From: Brachybacterium ginsengisoli
Lineage (GTDB): Bacteria; Actinomycetota; Actinomycetes; Actinomycetales; Dermabacteraceae
Length of the DNA stretch: 64,000 nucleotides
Reading direction: 5' to 3'
NCBI RefSeq assembly: GCF_002407065.1
Contig: NZ_CP023564.1
Span: forward strand, 3,472,001 to 3,536,000
In this document: positions 40,342-49,597 of the stretch, in pieces
How the letters are laid out: every line of letters begins with the position of its first letter
Position numbering within the stretch: the stretch's first letter is position 1
The notes under the pieces: generated by a model
Seen by the model: only the letters and a program-made list of their open reading frames with translations
The model's database searches: none
Told to the model about the DNA's origin: nothing
Translations under genes and position numbers: made by a program

Positions 40342-40487
40342 GCTGGTGCTGCCCGCCGCTGCCGACCTCTCCCAGCCGCCCGATGGCGCGGGGTGCGTGG
40401 TGATGGGTCCTGGCGTCGAGTGCTCCGCGGGAACTGTCTCACGGCTTCCTGCGAGATCGGATCCGACGAACGTCGGTCAGCAGGTCG

Positions 40488-40493
40488 CACAAT
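40488..40493 (+). promoter_or_regulatory. -10 box for leaderless MATE transcript
   Basis: CACAAT, then 6 bases, then the GTG at 40500. Confidence 0.4.
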
Positions 40494-40499
40494 GGAGGG

Positions 40500-41858
40500 G
40501 TGCCCGCCTCCCCCTCCCCTGACCCCTCCCCGCGCGAGGAGAGCGCCCGGCGGACCGTCGACCGCGACATCCTGCGCCTGGCGATCCCGAGCCTCGGCGC
40601 GCTGATCGCCGAGCCGCTGTTCCTGCTGACTGACTCGGCCTTCATCGCCCGGGTCTCGACCACCTCGCTGGCCGGGCTGGGGCTCGCCTCGACCGTGCTC
40701 ACCACCGTCGTGGGCCTCGCGATCTTCCTGGCCTACTCCACCACCGCCGCGGTGGCCCGCTCCTTCGGCGCCGGCCGCACCCGCGAGGCGATCTCCCGCG
40801 GGATCGACGCCTGCTGGCTCGCGCTGGTGGTGGGCGCGGCGTCGACGGTGCTGCTGCTGGTGGCCGGGAAGCCGCTGCTGGCCGCCTTCGGCCCCTCCCC
40901 GGAGGTGCTCGACCAGGCGCTGATCTACCTGCACCTCAGCGCCTTCGGGCTGCCCGCGATGCTCGCCGTCCAGGCCGCGACCGGACTGGTGCGGGGCCTG
41001 CAGGACGCGAAGCTGCCGCTGGTGGTGGCGGTGGGCGGGGCGCTCGTGAACATCCCACTGAACGCGCTACTCATCTTCGGCCTCGACCTCGGGATCGCCG
41101 GCTCCGCGATCGGCACGGTCCTGGCCCAGTGGGGCATGGCGGCGGTGCTGCTCGGCGTGATCATCGCCCGCGCCCGACGCGAGTCGATCACGCTGCGCCC
41201 CCACCTGGGGAACCTGGTGGCGGTGGGCCGGGACGCGGTGCCCATGTTCGTGCGCACCCTCGGGCTTCGGGTGGTGGTGATCGCGGCGACGGTGGTCGCC
41301 ACCCGGCTCGGGGACGTGCAGCTCGCCGCCCATCAGCTCGCCACCACCGTGTTCGTGGCGCTGTCGCTCGCGCTGGACTCCCTGGCGATCGCCGGCCAGG
41401 CCCTCACCGGTCGGTACCTGGGCGCCTCGGACCCGCGGACCGTGCGCGCCGTGACGCGGCGGCTGATGACCTGGGGCGTGGGCGGCGGCGCGGTGGTCTC
41501 GGTGGTCCTGCTCGCGGCGAGCTACGTGGTGCCCGGGCTGTTCACCCCCGACCTCGCCGTGCAGGAGAACCTGCGCGCCGCGCTGTGGATGCTGGTGCTC
41601 GCCCAGCCCGTGGCCGGGTACGTGTTCGTGCTCGACGGCGTGCTGATGGGCGCCGGGGACGCCCCCTACCTCGCGAAGGTCGGCACCCTCATCGCGATCG
41701 CGATCATGCCGGGCGCCGTGCTCGTGGCCTGGTGGGCGCCCCAGGGCCCGCTGGGCCTGGCGATGCTGTGGCTGGCCTGCAACGTCCTGTTCATGGTGCT
41801 GCGGGCGATCAGCCTCGGGCTGCGGGTGCGCACCGACGCGTGGATGCGGCTGGGCTGA
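40500..41858 (+). CDS. MATE-family efflux transporter (DinF-like)
   Basis: A 452-residue protein with 12 predicted membrane spans of the MATE superfamily, DinF/DNA-damage branch. Landmarks are DILRLAIPSLGALIAEPLFLLTDSAFIARV near the start (LGALIAEPLFLLTDSAF), the FGAGRTREAI loop and a second FSG-type repeat, KVGTLIAIAIMPGAVLV. A GTG start lies 6 bases after a CACAAT box, a leaderless message; GGAGGG touches the start. It reads divergently from the RND pump. It probably exports cationic drugs or metabolites with H+ or Na+. Confidence 0.9.
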   Translation: MPASPSPDPSPREESARRTVDRDILRLAIPSLGALIAEPLFLLTDSAFIARVSTTSLAGLGLASTVLTTVVGLAIFLAYSTTAAVARSFGAGRTREAISRGIDACWLALVVGAASTVLLLVAGKPLLAAFGPSPEVLDQALIYLHLSAFGLPAMLAVQAATGLVRGLQDAKLPLVVAVGGALVNIPLNALLIFGLDLGIAGSAIGTVLAQWGMAAVLLGVIIARARRESITLRPHLGNLVAVGRDAVPMFVRTLGLRVVVIAATVVATRLGDVQLAAHQLATTVFVALSLALDSLAIAGQALTGRYLGASDPRTVRAVTRRLMTWGVGGGAVVSVVLLAASYVVPGLFTPDLAVQENLRAALWMLVLAQPVAGYVFVLDGVLMGAGDAPYLAKVGTLIAIAIMPGAVLVAWWAPQGPLGLAMLWLACNVLFMVLRAISLGLRVRTDAWMRLG

Positions 41859-41863
41859 GGCGG

Positions 41864-41903
41864 CGGCGGGGCGCCGACCGACGGTCCCGTCGGCGCCCCG
41901 CCG
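41864..41903. terminator. Bidirectional terminator between MATE and kbl genes
   Basis: Perfect 15-base stem: CGGCGGGGCGCCGAC (41864-41878) pairs with 41889-41903 around a 10-base loop. It lies between two convergent stop codons. Confidence 0.85.
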
Positions 41904-41905
41904 GA

Positions 41906-43123
41906 TCAGCCCTGCTCGACCGCGGCGCGGGAGGCGACGAAGGCCTGGACCGCGGCCTCGACGTCCTGCTCGGTGTGGGCGGCGGAGAGCTGCACCCGGA
42001 TCCGGGCCCTGCCCTGCGGGACCACCGGGTAGGAGAAGGCGGTGACGTACACGCCCTGCTCGAGCATCGCGTCGGCGACCTTCGCCGCGAGCGCCGCGTC
42101 CCCGAACATCACCGGGACGATCGCGTGCTCGCCGGGCAGCAGCTCGAAGCCCTCCTCGCTCATGCGCCGACGGAACAGCTCCGCGTTGCGCAGCAGCGTC
42201 CCGCGCAGCTCGGCGCTGCCCTCGACCAGCTCGAGCGCCGTCAGCGTCGCGGCGACGATCGAGGGGGCCAGCGAGTTGGAGAACAGGTAGGGGCGGCCCT
42301 TCTGACGGAGCATCCCCACGATCTCCCGTCGGCCGGAGACGTACCCGCCGCTCGCCCCGCCGAGCGCCTTGCCGAAGGTGCCGGTGTAGATGTCGACGCG
42401 GTCGGAGACCCCGAAGTGCTCGGGGGTTCCGGCGCCGGTGGCGCCCATGAAGCCCACCGCGTGGGAGTCGTCGACCATGACCAGGGCGCCGAACTCCTCG
42501 GCGAGGTCGCAGATCCCCTCGAGCGGGGCGAGGTAGCCGTCCATGGAGAAGACGCCGTCGGTGACGATGACGGTGCGGCGGGCGCCCTGGCCCTCGCGCA
42601 GCGCGGCGGCGGCCTCGAGCTGGGTGCGCAGGTCCGCGAGGTCGGCGTTGGCGTAGCGGAAGCGGTTCGCCTTGGACAGGCGGATGCCGTCGATGAGGGA
42701 GGCGTGGTTCAGCGCGTCGGAGATGATCGCGTCGTCCTTGCCGAACAGGGGCTCGAAGACGGCGCCGTTGGCGTCGAAGCAGGAGGAGAACAGGATCGTG
42801 TCCTCGGTGCCGAGGAAGTCCGAGACGGCGCTCTCGAGCTGGAGGTGCAGGTCCTGGGTGCCGCAGATGAAGCGCACCGAGGCCATCCCGAAGCCGCGCT
42901 CGTCCAGGGCGCGCTTCGCCGCGTCGAGCAGGCGGGGGTCGTCGGCCAGGCCCAGGTAGTTGTTGGCGCAGAAGTTCAGCACCTCGGCGCCGTCGCGGCC
43001 CACGGGACCGGCGGTGACCCGGTTGCTCTGCGGGGTCGAGATGACGCGCTCGTGCTTGAAGGTGCCGGCCTGCTCGATCTCGGCGAGCTCGGCGGTCAGC
43101 TGGTCCTTGAGGTCGGTGTACAT
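41906..43123 (-). CDS. kbl: Glycine C-acetyltransferase (2-amino-3-ketobutyrate CoA ligase)
   Basis: A 405-residue PLP enzyme that cleaves 2-amino-3-ketobutyrate with CoA to glycine and acetyl-CoA, the second step of threonine breakdown. It is full length for the family. [12 protein letters not shown], the MVDDSHAVG motif (D218, H221) and the PLP lysine K252 in [14 protein letters not shown] are all present. GGAAGGA lies before the ATG. It follows tdh on the same strand after 85 bases, the standard tdh-kbl pair, and ends at a strong terminator. Confidence 0.96.
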   Translation of the reverse strand: MYTDLKDQLTAELAEIEQAGTFKHERVISTPQSNRVTAGPVGRDGAEVLNFCANNYLGLADDPRLLDAAKRALDERGFGMASVRFICGTQDLHLQLESAVSDFLGTEDTILFSSCFDANGAVFEPLFGKDDAIISDALNHASLIDGIRLSKANRFRYANADLADLRTQLEAAAALREGQGARRTVIVTDGVFSMDGYLAPLEGICDLAEEFGALVMVDDSHAVGFMGATGAGTPEHFGVSDRVDIYTGTFGKALGGASGGYVSGRREIVGMLRQKGRPYLFSNSLAPSIVAATLTALELVEGSAELRGTLLRNAELFRRRMSEEGFELLPGEHAIVPVMFGDAALAAKVADAMLEQGVYVTAFSYPVVPQGRARIRVQLSAAHTEQDVEAAVQAFVASRAAVEQG

Positions 43124-43208
43124 GGGGGTCCTTCCGGGGTGGTCCGAGGGGAGGTGCCGCGGGGCGCGGCGGGTGGGGACGGGGGCCGACGGGCGGTGTC
43201 GGGCGCTG

Positions 43209-44276
43209 TCAGCCGCCGACGGTGCTCCAGTCCAGGACCACCTTCCCGGCGGTGCCGGCCTTCGCGATCTCGAAGCCGCGCTCCCAGTCGCTCGCGGGGA
43301 GCACGTCGGTGATGGTGCGGGTGATCGCGGCGCGGAGGGTCGCGGACGTGCTGAGCATCGCGGACATCGCGTTCCAGGTCTCGAACATCTCGCGGCCGTA
43401 GATGCCCTGCAGCGTGATCATGCGGGTCACGACCATGGTCCAGTCGATCTCGAACTGGCGGGTGGGCAGTCCCAGCATCGCGATCTTGCCGCCGTGGTTC
43501 ATGTTCTCGATCATCTCCTGCAGCGCCCGCGCCTGCCCGGAGATCTCCAGGCCCACGTCGAAGCCCTCGCGCATGCCGAGCCGGCGCTGGGCATCCCGCA
43601 CCCGGGAGTCGGAGACGTCCAGGACCACGTCGGCGCCGCAGCCCTCCGCCATGGCGAGACGCTGCGGGGCGATGTCGGTGATGGTGATGTAGCGGGCGCC
43701 GGCATGGCGGGCCACCGCGGCGGCCATCTGCCCGATCGGGCCGGCACCGGTGACCAGCACGTCCTCCCCCACCACCGGGAACTTCAGCGCGGTGTGGACG
43801 GCGTTGCCGAGCGGGTCGAAGACCGCGCCGAGCTCGGGGCTGATCAGCTCCTCGCCGCCGTCGTGCTCGTGCACCCACACGTTCTGGTGCGGGAGGGTCA
43901 CGTACTCGGCGAAGGCGCCGTCGCGCTGCACGCCGACGGACCGGGTGCGGATGCACATCTGCCGACGCCCGGCGCGGCAGTTGCGGCAGGTCCCGCACAC
44001 CACGTGGCCCTCGCCGGAGATCCGGTCGCCCGTGCGCACGTCGGTGACCTCGTCGCCCACCTCCACGACCTCGCCGTAGAACTCGTGGCCCGGGGTGAAG
44101 GGGACCGTGTCGCACATGGCCTCGGCGGAGGCGTCCCAGCCGAGGATGTGCAGATCGGTGCCGCAGATCCCTGCGCGCAGCACGCGGACCTTCACGTCCC
44201 AGGGACCGCAGCCCGGCTCCTCGACCTCGGCCCACTCCAGCCCGGCACCGGGCGCGACCTTGCGCAATGCGCGCAT
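43209..44276 (-). CDS. tdh: L-threonine 3-dehydrogenase
   Basis: A 355-residue zinc-dependent medium-chain dehydrogenase that oxidises threonine to 2-amino-3-ketobutyrate with NAD+. Catalytic zinc ligands are C38 and H64-E65 ([12 protein letters not shown]); structural zinc cysteines are C94, C97, C100 and C108. The nucleotide fold begins [19 protein letters not shown] lies 4 bases before the ATG. A TATCCT box (44395-44400) about 120 bases upstream is a likely promoter. Together with kbl it turns threonine into glycine and acetyl-CoA. Confidence 0.96.
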   Translation of the reverse strand: MRALRKVAPGAGLEWAEVEEPGCGPWDVKVRVLRAGICGTDLHILGWDASAEAMCDTVPFTPGHEFYGEVVEVGDEVTDVRTGDRISGEGHVVCGTCRNCRAGRRQMCIRTRSVGVQRDGAFAEYVTLPHQNVWVHEHDGGEELISPELGAVFDPLGNAVHTALKFPVVGEDVLVTGAGPIGQMAAAVARHAGARYITITDIAPQRLAMAEGCGADVVLDVSDSRVRDAQRRLGMREGFDVGLEISGQARALQEMIENMNHGGKIAMLGLPTRQFEIDWTMVVTRMITLQGIYGREMFETWNAMSAMLSTSATLRAAITRTITDVLPASDWERGFEIAKAGTAGKVVLDWSTVGG

Positions 44277-44394
44277 CAGACCTCCTCGTCCTGCTCCGCG
44301 CGGGAGCGTCGTGTGCCCGTGGCCGGGCGGGCGAGGCGGGGGTGTGCTTCGCGCGGCGGCAGGGCTGCGGTCAGGGGTGGTGACCGCCCCGTCG

Positions 44395-44400
44395 AGGATA
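44395..44400 (-). promoter_or_regulatory. Candidate -10 box for the tdh-kbl operon
   Basis: TATCCT on the minus strand, giving a leader of about 115 bases. The leader is G+C-rich and has no recognised riboswitch. The -35 region is not clear. Confidence 0.35.
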
Positions 44401-44454
44401 CGGTGCCGCGCGACGGCGGGCCATCCGGCGCGGCGCTGCTCAAGAAGGCGCGGC

Positions 44455-45309
44455 TCAGCGACGCCAGAGATCCCGGGGGTCCGTGCCCGGGCAGAAGCCC
44501 CATGCCTCCACCATCGCGATCGCCTCGGGGAAGTTCGCCGCGAGGGTGAGCGGGACATGGGAGTCGCTGCCGAAGCTCACGGCGCGGCCGCCCTCCTCCG
44601 CCCACCACTGCGGGATCCAGGGGCGCAGGCGGCGCGTGTTGATCTCGAGCGCCCGGCCGCTGGCCGCGATGGCGCGCATCGCCCCGCGGAACTCGTCCTC
44701 GAAGCGTCGAGGATCGAAAGGTCCCTCCGCCTCCTCGGGCCAGTACCTCGCGGCGTAGTCGAGGTGGGTGACGACCTCGAAGGGCTCGTCGCCGGCGACC
44801 AGCGCGGGCACCTCCGCGAGGTAGCGGCGCAGCACCTCGTCGGCCGGGAGCCGACGGAACAGGGTGTTCGGCTCCGCGCGTCGGCCCTCGAACTCGAGGG
44901 TGTGCAGGGAGCCGATGATGCGGTCGAACCTGGTCAGGTCCAGCTGGCGCCGGGCGGCCTCGGTGCGCAGGTGGGGCTGGCCGAACTCGAGACCGGTGCC
45001 GATGCGCAGCTGCGGGAACAGCGCCCGACAGCGGTCGATGCTCTCGAGGTAGCCGTCGACGTCGAAGCGCGGTACCGCGACCACGCCGTCCGCCCCGAGC
45101 AGGTGCGCCTCGTGGTCGTCGAAGTCCTCCGGATCGCTGAACCAGGCGTCCTCGAGGTCGAGGTGCTCGGTGAAGAACAGCCCCGGCAGGCCGAGCTGCA
45201 CGGCGCGGGCGCAGGTGGCCTCCATCGTGCCGCTCGCCCTGCTGCCGGGACCGCCGGTGTCCCAGGAGAACTCGCTGTGCACGTGGCTGTCGGCCGGGAG
45301 GGAGGTCAT
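44455..45309 (-). CDS. PHP-domain phosphoesterase (histidinol-phosphatase-like)
   Basis: A 284-residue PHP-fold metallo-phosphoesterase. The metal-binding DSHVHSEFSWD (H9, H11), the TEHLD segment, EFGQPH, GSLHTLEF, VVTHLDY and the GSDSHVP loop match the histidinol-phosphatase (HisK) type. No his genes are near, so it may hydrolyse another sugar or nucleoside phosphate. The ATG lies 6 bases after CACCCT, a weak -10 box, so it may be leaderless. It is separated from metE by a large inverted repeat. Confidence 0.85.
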   Translation of the reverse strand: MTSLPADSHVHSEFSWDTGGPGSRASGTMEATCARAVQLGLPGLFFTEHLDLEDAWFSDPEDFDDHEAHLLGADGVVAVPRFDVDGYLESIDRCRALFPQLRIGTGLEFGQPHLRTEAARRQLDLTRFDRIIGSLHTLEFEGRRAEPNTLFRRLPADEVLRRYLAEVPALVAGDEPFEVVTHLDYAARYWPEEAEGPFDPRRFEDEFRGAMRAIAASGRALEINTRRLRPWIPQWWAEEGGRAVSFGSDSHVPLTLAANFPEAIAMVEAWGFCPGTDPRDLWRR

Positions 45310-45394
45310 GGGACCAGGGTGGCACAGCGGCCGATGGCCGGGGCCTGCCGCCGGGGCCCCGGCCAGCACCCGGGCCGGGGCGGCCACCGCGAAA

Positions 45395-45442
45395 TGTCCA
45401 GTGGCGACCGATGACAGGGCGTGCATCGGTCGCCACTGGACA
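45395..45442. terminator. Perfect 19-base inverted repeat downstream of metE
   Basis: TGTCCAGTGGCGACCGATG (45395-45413) pairs exactly with 45424-45442 around a 10-base loop. It sits 70 bases beyond the metE stop and 86 bases before the PHP start. No T-tract follows. It can terminate metE transcription, but its length, perfection and non-GC-rich sequence also suit a dispersed repeat or binding site. Confidence 0.55.
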
Positions 45443-45512
45443 GAACTGCGCGAGGGGGCTGGCGGGGACGGGCGGCGCGGAGACTAGTGGACCCGCCCCG
45501 GCCAGCCCCCGG

Positions 45513-47927
45513 TCAGGCGCCGACGGGGGCTGCCGCCTCGGCGCGGACCTCGCGGGTGGCCTGGACCAGGTGGCGCAGGCTGGCCTCGGTCTCGGCGTAG
45601 CCGCGGGTCTTCAGGCCGCAGTCGGGGTTGACCCACAGGCGGCCTGCGTCCACCACGGCGCGGGCGCTGCGCAGCTGCTCGGCGATCTCCTCGGCCCCGG
45701 GGACGCGCGGGGAGTGGATGTCCCACACGCCCGGGCCGATGCCGCGCGGGAAGGCGCCCGGCTCGAGGGCCTCGAGGATCTCACCGCGGGAGCGGGCGGA
45801 CTCGATCGAGGTGACGTCCGCGTCGAGCGCGTCGATCGCGCCGACCACCACGTTGAACTCGCTGTAGCAGAGGTGGGTGTGGATCTGCGTGGCCGCCTCC
45901 ACGCCGGAGGTGGCCAGGCGGAAGGAGCGCACGGACCAGTCGAGGTAGTCCGCGTGGTCGCTCTCGCGCAGCGGCAGCAGCTCGCGCAGGGCGGGCTCGT
46001 CGACCTGGACGATGCGGATCCCGGCCGCCTCGAGGTCCGTCACCTCGTCGCGCAGGGCGAGGCCCACCTGGGCGGCGGTGTCGCCGAGCGGCTGGTCGTC
46101 GCGCACGAAGGACCAGGCCAGGATCGTCACGGGCCCGGTGAGCATGCCCTTGACGGGCCGCGGGGTGAGCGACTGCGCGTAGGTCGCCCAGTCCACGGTG
46201 ATCGGCGCCGGGCGGTGCACATCGCCGAACAGGATCGAGGGGCGGGTGCAGCGTGAGCCGTAGGACTGCACCCAGCCGTGCTCGGTGGTCGCGAAGCCCT
46301 CGAGGTTCTCGGCGAAGTACTGGACCATGTCGTTGCGCTCGGGCTCGCCGTGCACCAGGACGTCCAGGCCCAGATCCTCCTGGAGGGCGATCACGCGGGC
46401 GATCTCGTCCTTCATCGCCTGGACGTAGCCGGTGTCGTCCAGGGTGCCGCGGCGGTGGGCGGCGCGGGCCGCTCGCACCTCTCCCACCTGCGGGAACGAC
46501 CCGATCGTGGTGGTGGGCAGGTCCGGCAGGCCGAGGGCGCGGCGCTGGGCCTCGGCGCGCACCGCGTACTCCTCGCGCTCGGCGTCCGCAGCGGTGACGG
46601 CCGCCGCGCGCTCGCGCACCGAGTCCACGCGCACCCCCTCGAAGGTGCGGGGCACGGACCGGGGGCCGTCGGCCGCACCGGGCTCGACGGAGCCGTCGGC
46701 GAGGGTGACGATCTCGGCGATCTTCTCGTCGGCGAAGGCGAGGGTCGCGGTGAGCTCGGCGGGCAGGGAGCTCTCGCGCTCCAGGGTGTGGGGCACGTGC
46801 TGGAGGGAGACGGAGGTGGAGACGACGATCTCGCCCGCCTCACCGCCGGCCTCGGTGACGCGGCGGCGCAGCTCGGCCAGGCGCGCGGCGGCGGTGGGGA
46901 GCTCCGAGCGCCACACGGAGCGGCCCTCGACCAGCCCGGCGACCAGCTGCACGGTGTCGACCCCGGCCAGCTGCGCCGTGGTGGGCAGCTCGCCGCGGGT
47001 GAGGTCCAGGTGGACGGCCTCGGCGCCGGTGGCCAGCAGCGCCGGCAGCAGGTCGCCGATGCCGCCGTAGGGGGTGGTGACCAGCAGCCGCGGACGCTCT
47101 GCGGCCGCGGCGAGGCGACCCACGGAGCGCTGCAGGAGATCGGCCAGGGCCGACGGCGCCAGACGCTGGTCCGCCGCGAGGGCGGGCTCGTCCAGCTGCA
47201 CCCAGGGGGCGCCCGCCTCGGCGAGGCGGGCGAGCAGCTCGGCATAGACGCCGACCACGTCATCCAACCGGTCCAGGGGGTCGAAGCCGGCCGGGGCGCC
47301 GTCCTGCGCCTTGGCGAGGAGCAGCAGGGTGAGGGGGCCGACGAGCACGGGGCGGGTGCCCGCGCCGTCCTCGAGGCTCTCGCGGAACAGGTCGATCGCG
47401 CGATGGGAGGCGAGGTGGAGGTCGGTGTCGGGACCGATCTCGGGGACGAGGTAGTGGTAGTTCGTGTCGAACCACTTGGTCATCTCGAGCGGGGGCTGCT
47501 CGGCGGTGCCGCGGGCCAGGGCGAACAGGCCGTCGTCGTCCACCGTGCCGTCGGCCCCCACCACGGACGCGAAGCGGTCCGGGACGATGCCGACGGCGAG
47601 CGCGGCGTCGAGCACCTGGTCGTAGAGGGAGAAGGACTCCGGGGCGGCGGCCGCCGCGTCCAGCCCCAGCGCGGCGAGCCGCTCACGGGTGGCGCGGCGC
47701 AGGTCGCGGGTGCGGGCGGCGAACTCGGCGCGGTCGATGCGGCCTGCCCAGTACGCCTCCTCGGCCTTCTTCAGCTCGCGGTCGGGGCCGATGCGGGGGT
47801 AGCCGACGGGCGTCGCGGCGGGCAGCGGCGCGACGGGGACGGACGCGGAGGTCGGAGCGGTCGCGGTGGTCGGGGTGGTCTGGGTGGTCTGGGAGGTCGG
47901 GGAGGTCTGGGCGGGCTGGGTGGTCAT
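45513..47927 (-). CDS. metE: Cobalamin-independent methionine synthase
   Basis: An 804-residue 5-methyltetrahydropteroyltriglutamate-homocysteine methyltransferase, the final step of methionine synthesis. The N-terminal half begins GYPRIGPDRELKKAEEAYW. The zinc site lies in the C-terminal half: HTHLCYSEFN and CGLKTRGYAE supply His, Cys and Cys. About 36 residues before GYPRIG are a Thr/Ser/Gln-rich tail (TTQTTPTTATAPT) that normal MetE lacks; it is probably dispensable. The ATG overlaps the metF stop (ATGA). Confidence 0.97.
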   Translation of the reverse strand: MTTQPAQTSPTSQTTQTTPTTATAPTSASVPVAPLPAATPVGYPRIGPDRELKKAEEAYWAGRIDRAEFAARTRDLRRATRERLAALGLDAAAAAPESFSLYDQVLDAALAVGIVPDRFASVVGADGTVDDDGLFALARGTAEQPPLEMTKWFDTNYHYLVPEIGPDTDLHLASHRAIDLFRESLEDGAGTRPVLVGPLTLLLLAKAQDGAPAGFDPLDRLDDVVGVYAELLARLAEAGAPWVQLDEPALAADQRLAPSALADLLQRSVGRLAAAAERPRLLVTTPYGGIGDLLPALLATGAEAVHLDLTRGELPTTAQLAGVDTVQLVAGLVEGRSVWRSELPTAAARLAELRRRVTEAGGEAGEIVVSTSVSLQHVPHTLERESSLPAELTATLAFADEKIAEIVTLADGSVEPGAADGPRSVPRTFEGVRVDSVRERAAAVTAADAEREEYAVRAEAQRRALGLPDLPTTTIGSFPQVGEVRAARAAHRRGTLDDTGYVQAMKDEIARVIALQEDLGLDVLVHGEPERNDMVQYFAENLEGFATTEHGWVQSYGSRCTRPSILFGDVHRPAPITVDWATYAQSLTPRPVKGMLTGPVTILAWSFVRDDQPLGDTAAQVGLALRDEVTDLEAAGIRIVQVDEPALRELLPLRESDHADYLDWSVRSFRLATSGVEAATQIHTHLCYSEFNVVVGAIDALDADVTSIESARSRGEILEALEPGAFPRGIGPGVWDIHSPRVPGAEEIAEQLRSARAVVDAGRLWVNPDCGLKTRGYAETEASLRHLVQATREVRAEAAAPVGA

Positions 47928-48865
47928 CGGGGCTCTCCTTGCGAGGGGGCGGACCAGCGGTCCAGGTCGAGATGGTCGAGCACGTCGAGGGCCTCGGCGT
48001 GCGAGTTGAAGGTGAACAGGTGGAGGCCGGGGGCGCCGGCGTCGAGCACGCGTCGGGCCAGGTCCACGGTGGAGCGCACCCCGATGCGTCGGCGCTCGGC
48101 GTCGTCCGCGGCGGTCTCGAGGCGGTGCAGGAGCTCGCGAGGCGGCTCCACGCCGCTCATCGCGGCCAGCCGCTCGAGGCGGCGCGGGTTCGTGGCCGGG
48201 ACCAGCCCGGGCACGATCGGCATCCGGATCCCGGCCCGACGGGAGCGCTCGAGGAGACCGCAGTACACCTCGGGGTCGAAGAACACCTGGCTGATGGCGA
48301 AGTCCGCACCGGCCCGCTCCTTGGCCACCAGCACCTCGGTGTCGTGGCTGGTGGTGGGCGACTCGGGGTGCCGGTGCGGGTAGGCGGCCACGCCGATGCT
48401 CACGCGGCCGCCGGCGAGCCCGGCGGTGCGCTCGCGCTCGATCTCGCGGATCAGCTCGACCAGGGGGCGGGCGAAGGGGATCTCGTCGTCCTCGAGCCGG
48501 TGCCCCTCGGGCACGTCCCCGCGCAGGGCCAGCAGCCCGCGCACCCCGCGGTCCAGCAGCGCGTGGACGATGGTGGTGAGCTGATCGCGGGTGGAGCCGA
48601 TCGAGGTCAGGTGCACCAGGGGGCGCAGGCTGGTCTCGGCGAGCACGTGCTCGGTGAGCTCGAGGACCCGGGCGAGGTTGCCGTGCCCGGCGCGGCTGGT
48701 CACCGAGACGTGGTCGGGGGCGGTGGCCTCGAGGTGGCCGATGGTCTCCCTCAGCCGTTCGAAGGAGACGTCGGAGCGCGCCGGGAACAGCTCGTAGCTG
48801 AGCGCGGGGCGGTGGCGCACCGGGGCGGAGCGCTCGAGCTCGGGCAGCGTGGTCGTGGCGGACAT
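47924..48865 (-). CDS. metF: 5,10-methylenetetrahydrofolate reductase
   Basis: A 313-residue flavoprotein that makes 5-methyl-THF, the methyl donor for MetE next door. Landmarks are SYELFPARSD, SVTSRAGHGNLARVLELT, LLALRGDVPEG, VAAYPHRHPES and FAISQVFFDPEVY. The ATG lies 7 bases after a TAGCTT box, so the message is leaderless. Stop and metE start overlap, so both enzymes are made in step. A palindromic site in front is a candidate operator. Confidence 0.95.
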   Translation of the reverse strand: MSATTTLPELERSAPVRHRPALSYELFPARSDVSFERLRETIGHLEATAPDHVSVTSRAGHGNLARVLELTEHVLAETSLRPLVHLTSIGSTRDQLTTIVHALLDRGVRGLLALRGDVPEGHRLEDDEIPFARPLVELIREIERERTAGLAGGRVSIGVAAYPHRHPESPTTSHDTEVLVAKERAGADFAISQVFFDPEVYCGLLERSRRAGIRMPIVPGLVPATNPRRLERLAAMSGVEPPRELLHRLETAADDAERRRIGVRSTVDLARRVLDAGAPGLHLFTFNSHAEALDVLDHLDLDRWSAPSQGEPR

Positions 48866-48872
48866 GGCGGGA

Positions 48873-48878
48873 AAGCTA
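48873..48878 (-). promoter_or_regulatory. -10 box for leaderless metF-metE operon
   Basis: TAGCTT on the minus strand, 7 bases before the ATG. A leader of this length leaves no room for a riboswitch. Confidence 0.5.
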
Positions 48879-48909
48879 CGGGCGCCCGGGGACCGCGGGG
48901 AAGGAAAGT

Positions 48910-48923
48910 GTTCACGTGTGAAC
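48910..48923. promoter_or_regulatory. Palindromic operator candidate upstream of metF
   Basis: GTTCACGTGTGAAC, a perfect 14-base palindrome, centred about 51 bases before the expected transcription start, a usual activator position. It may respond to methionine, SAM or homocysteine. Confidence 0.5.
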
Positions 48924-49042
48924 CACCGCGAACCGGCGCGTTCTCGCAGGGTCGCGCGGCGTCACAGGGGCCGTATCGCGGGTCTCGAGCGAGCTGCTCG
49001 ATCCCGGATGTCCGTTTTCTACCCTTTTCCCCTTTTGTCGAG

Positions 49043-49048
49043 TATGCT
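49043..49048 (+). promoter_or_regulatory. -10 box of the exopolysaccharide operon
   Basis: TATGCT behind a pyrimidine-rich, A+T-rich run (49008-49034, TTTTCTACCC and on). It lies 54 bases before the ATG of the first gene. No other strong promoter is seen until the cluster's end. Confidence 0.5.
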
Positions 49049-49101
49049 TCCCGGATGATCGGCGCTTCAGCACCGTCGACGAGATGGACCGGGAGAACAC
49101 A

Positions 49102-49557
49102 ATGCGCATCGGGTACGCAGCAGGAGCATTCGACCTCTTCCACGTGGGCCATCTGAATCTGCTCCGCCGAGCCGCGCAGAGCTGCGATCTGCTCATCGCC
49201 GGGGTGGTGAGCGACGAGATGCTGCGGGAGGTCAAGGGGATCGAGCCCGTCATCCCCACCGTCGAGCGCGCGGAGATCGTCCGCAGCATGCGCTTCGTGG
49301 ATCACGTCCACGTCGAGACCACGCCCTCGAAGATGGACGCCTGGCGCGAGGTCGGTTTCACGCACTTCTTCAAGGGCGACGACTGGCGGGGCACCCCGAA
49401 GGGCCTTCGGCTCGAGGAGCAGTTCGCCGAGGTGGGGGTCGAGGTGGAGTACCTCCCCTACACCATGCACACCTCCAGCACGGCGCTGCGTCGCGCGCTC
49501 GCCGCGCTCACCCGCGTCGAGGCACACCCTGCCGTCGACACCGCGAACGCGCTCTGA
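49102..49557 (+). CDS. Glycerol-3-phosphate cytidylyltransferase-like (TagD-type) enzyme
   Basis: A 151-residue nucleotidyltransferase. HVGH (14-17 in GAFDLFHVGHLNLL) is the CTP-binding HxGH motif; the TSSTALR near residue 130 matches the second conserved ISTT-type site. GGGAG lies 6 bases before the ATG. It is expected to form a CDP-alcohol from CTP and a polyol phosphate; this fits the CDP-alcohol phosphotransferase three genes on. It is the first gene of the cluster. Glycerol is by family only; ribitol or another polyol is possible. Confidence 0.8.
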   Translation: MRIGYAAGAFDLFHVGHLNLLRRAAQSCDLLIAGVVSDEMLREVKGIEPVIPTVERAEIVRSMRFVDHVHVETTPSKMDAWREVGFTHFFKGDDWRGTPKGLRLEEQFAEVGVEVEYLPYTMHTSSTALRRALAALTRVEAHPAVDTANAL

Positions 49558-49597
49558 TCACGTCCCCGAGATCCTGCGACGAGAGGAACGTGATCCC

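Noticed and set aside
46278..48383. Long plus-strand open frame opposite metE
   Set aside because: Antisense shadow of metE/metF caused by high G+C; rich in Gly, Arg and His with no domain.
48866..49083. SAM riboswitch or other leader RNA before metF
   Set aside because: A -10 box only 7 bases before the ATG makes the message leaderless, and no SAM aptamer pattern is visible on either strand.
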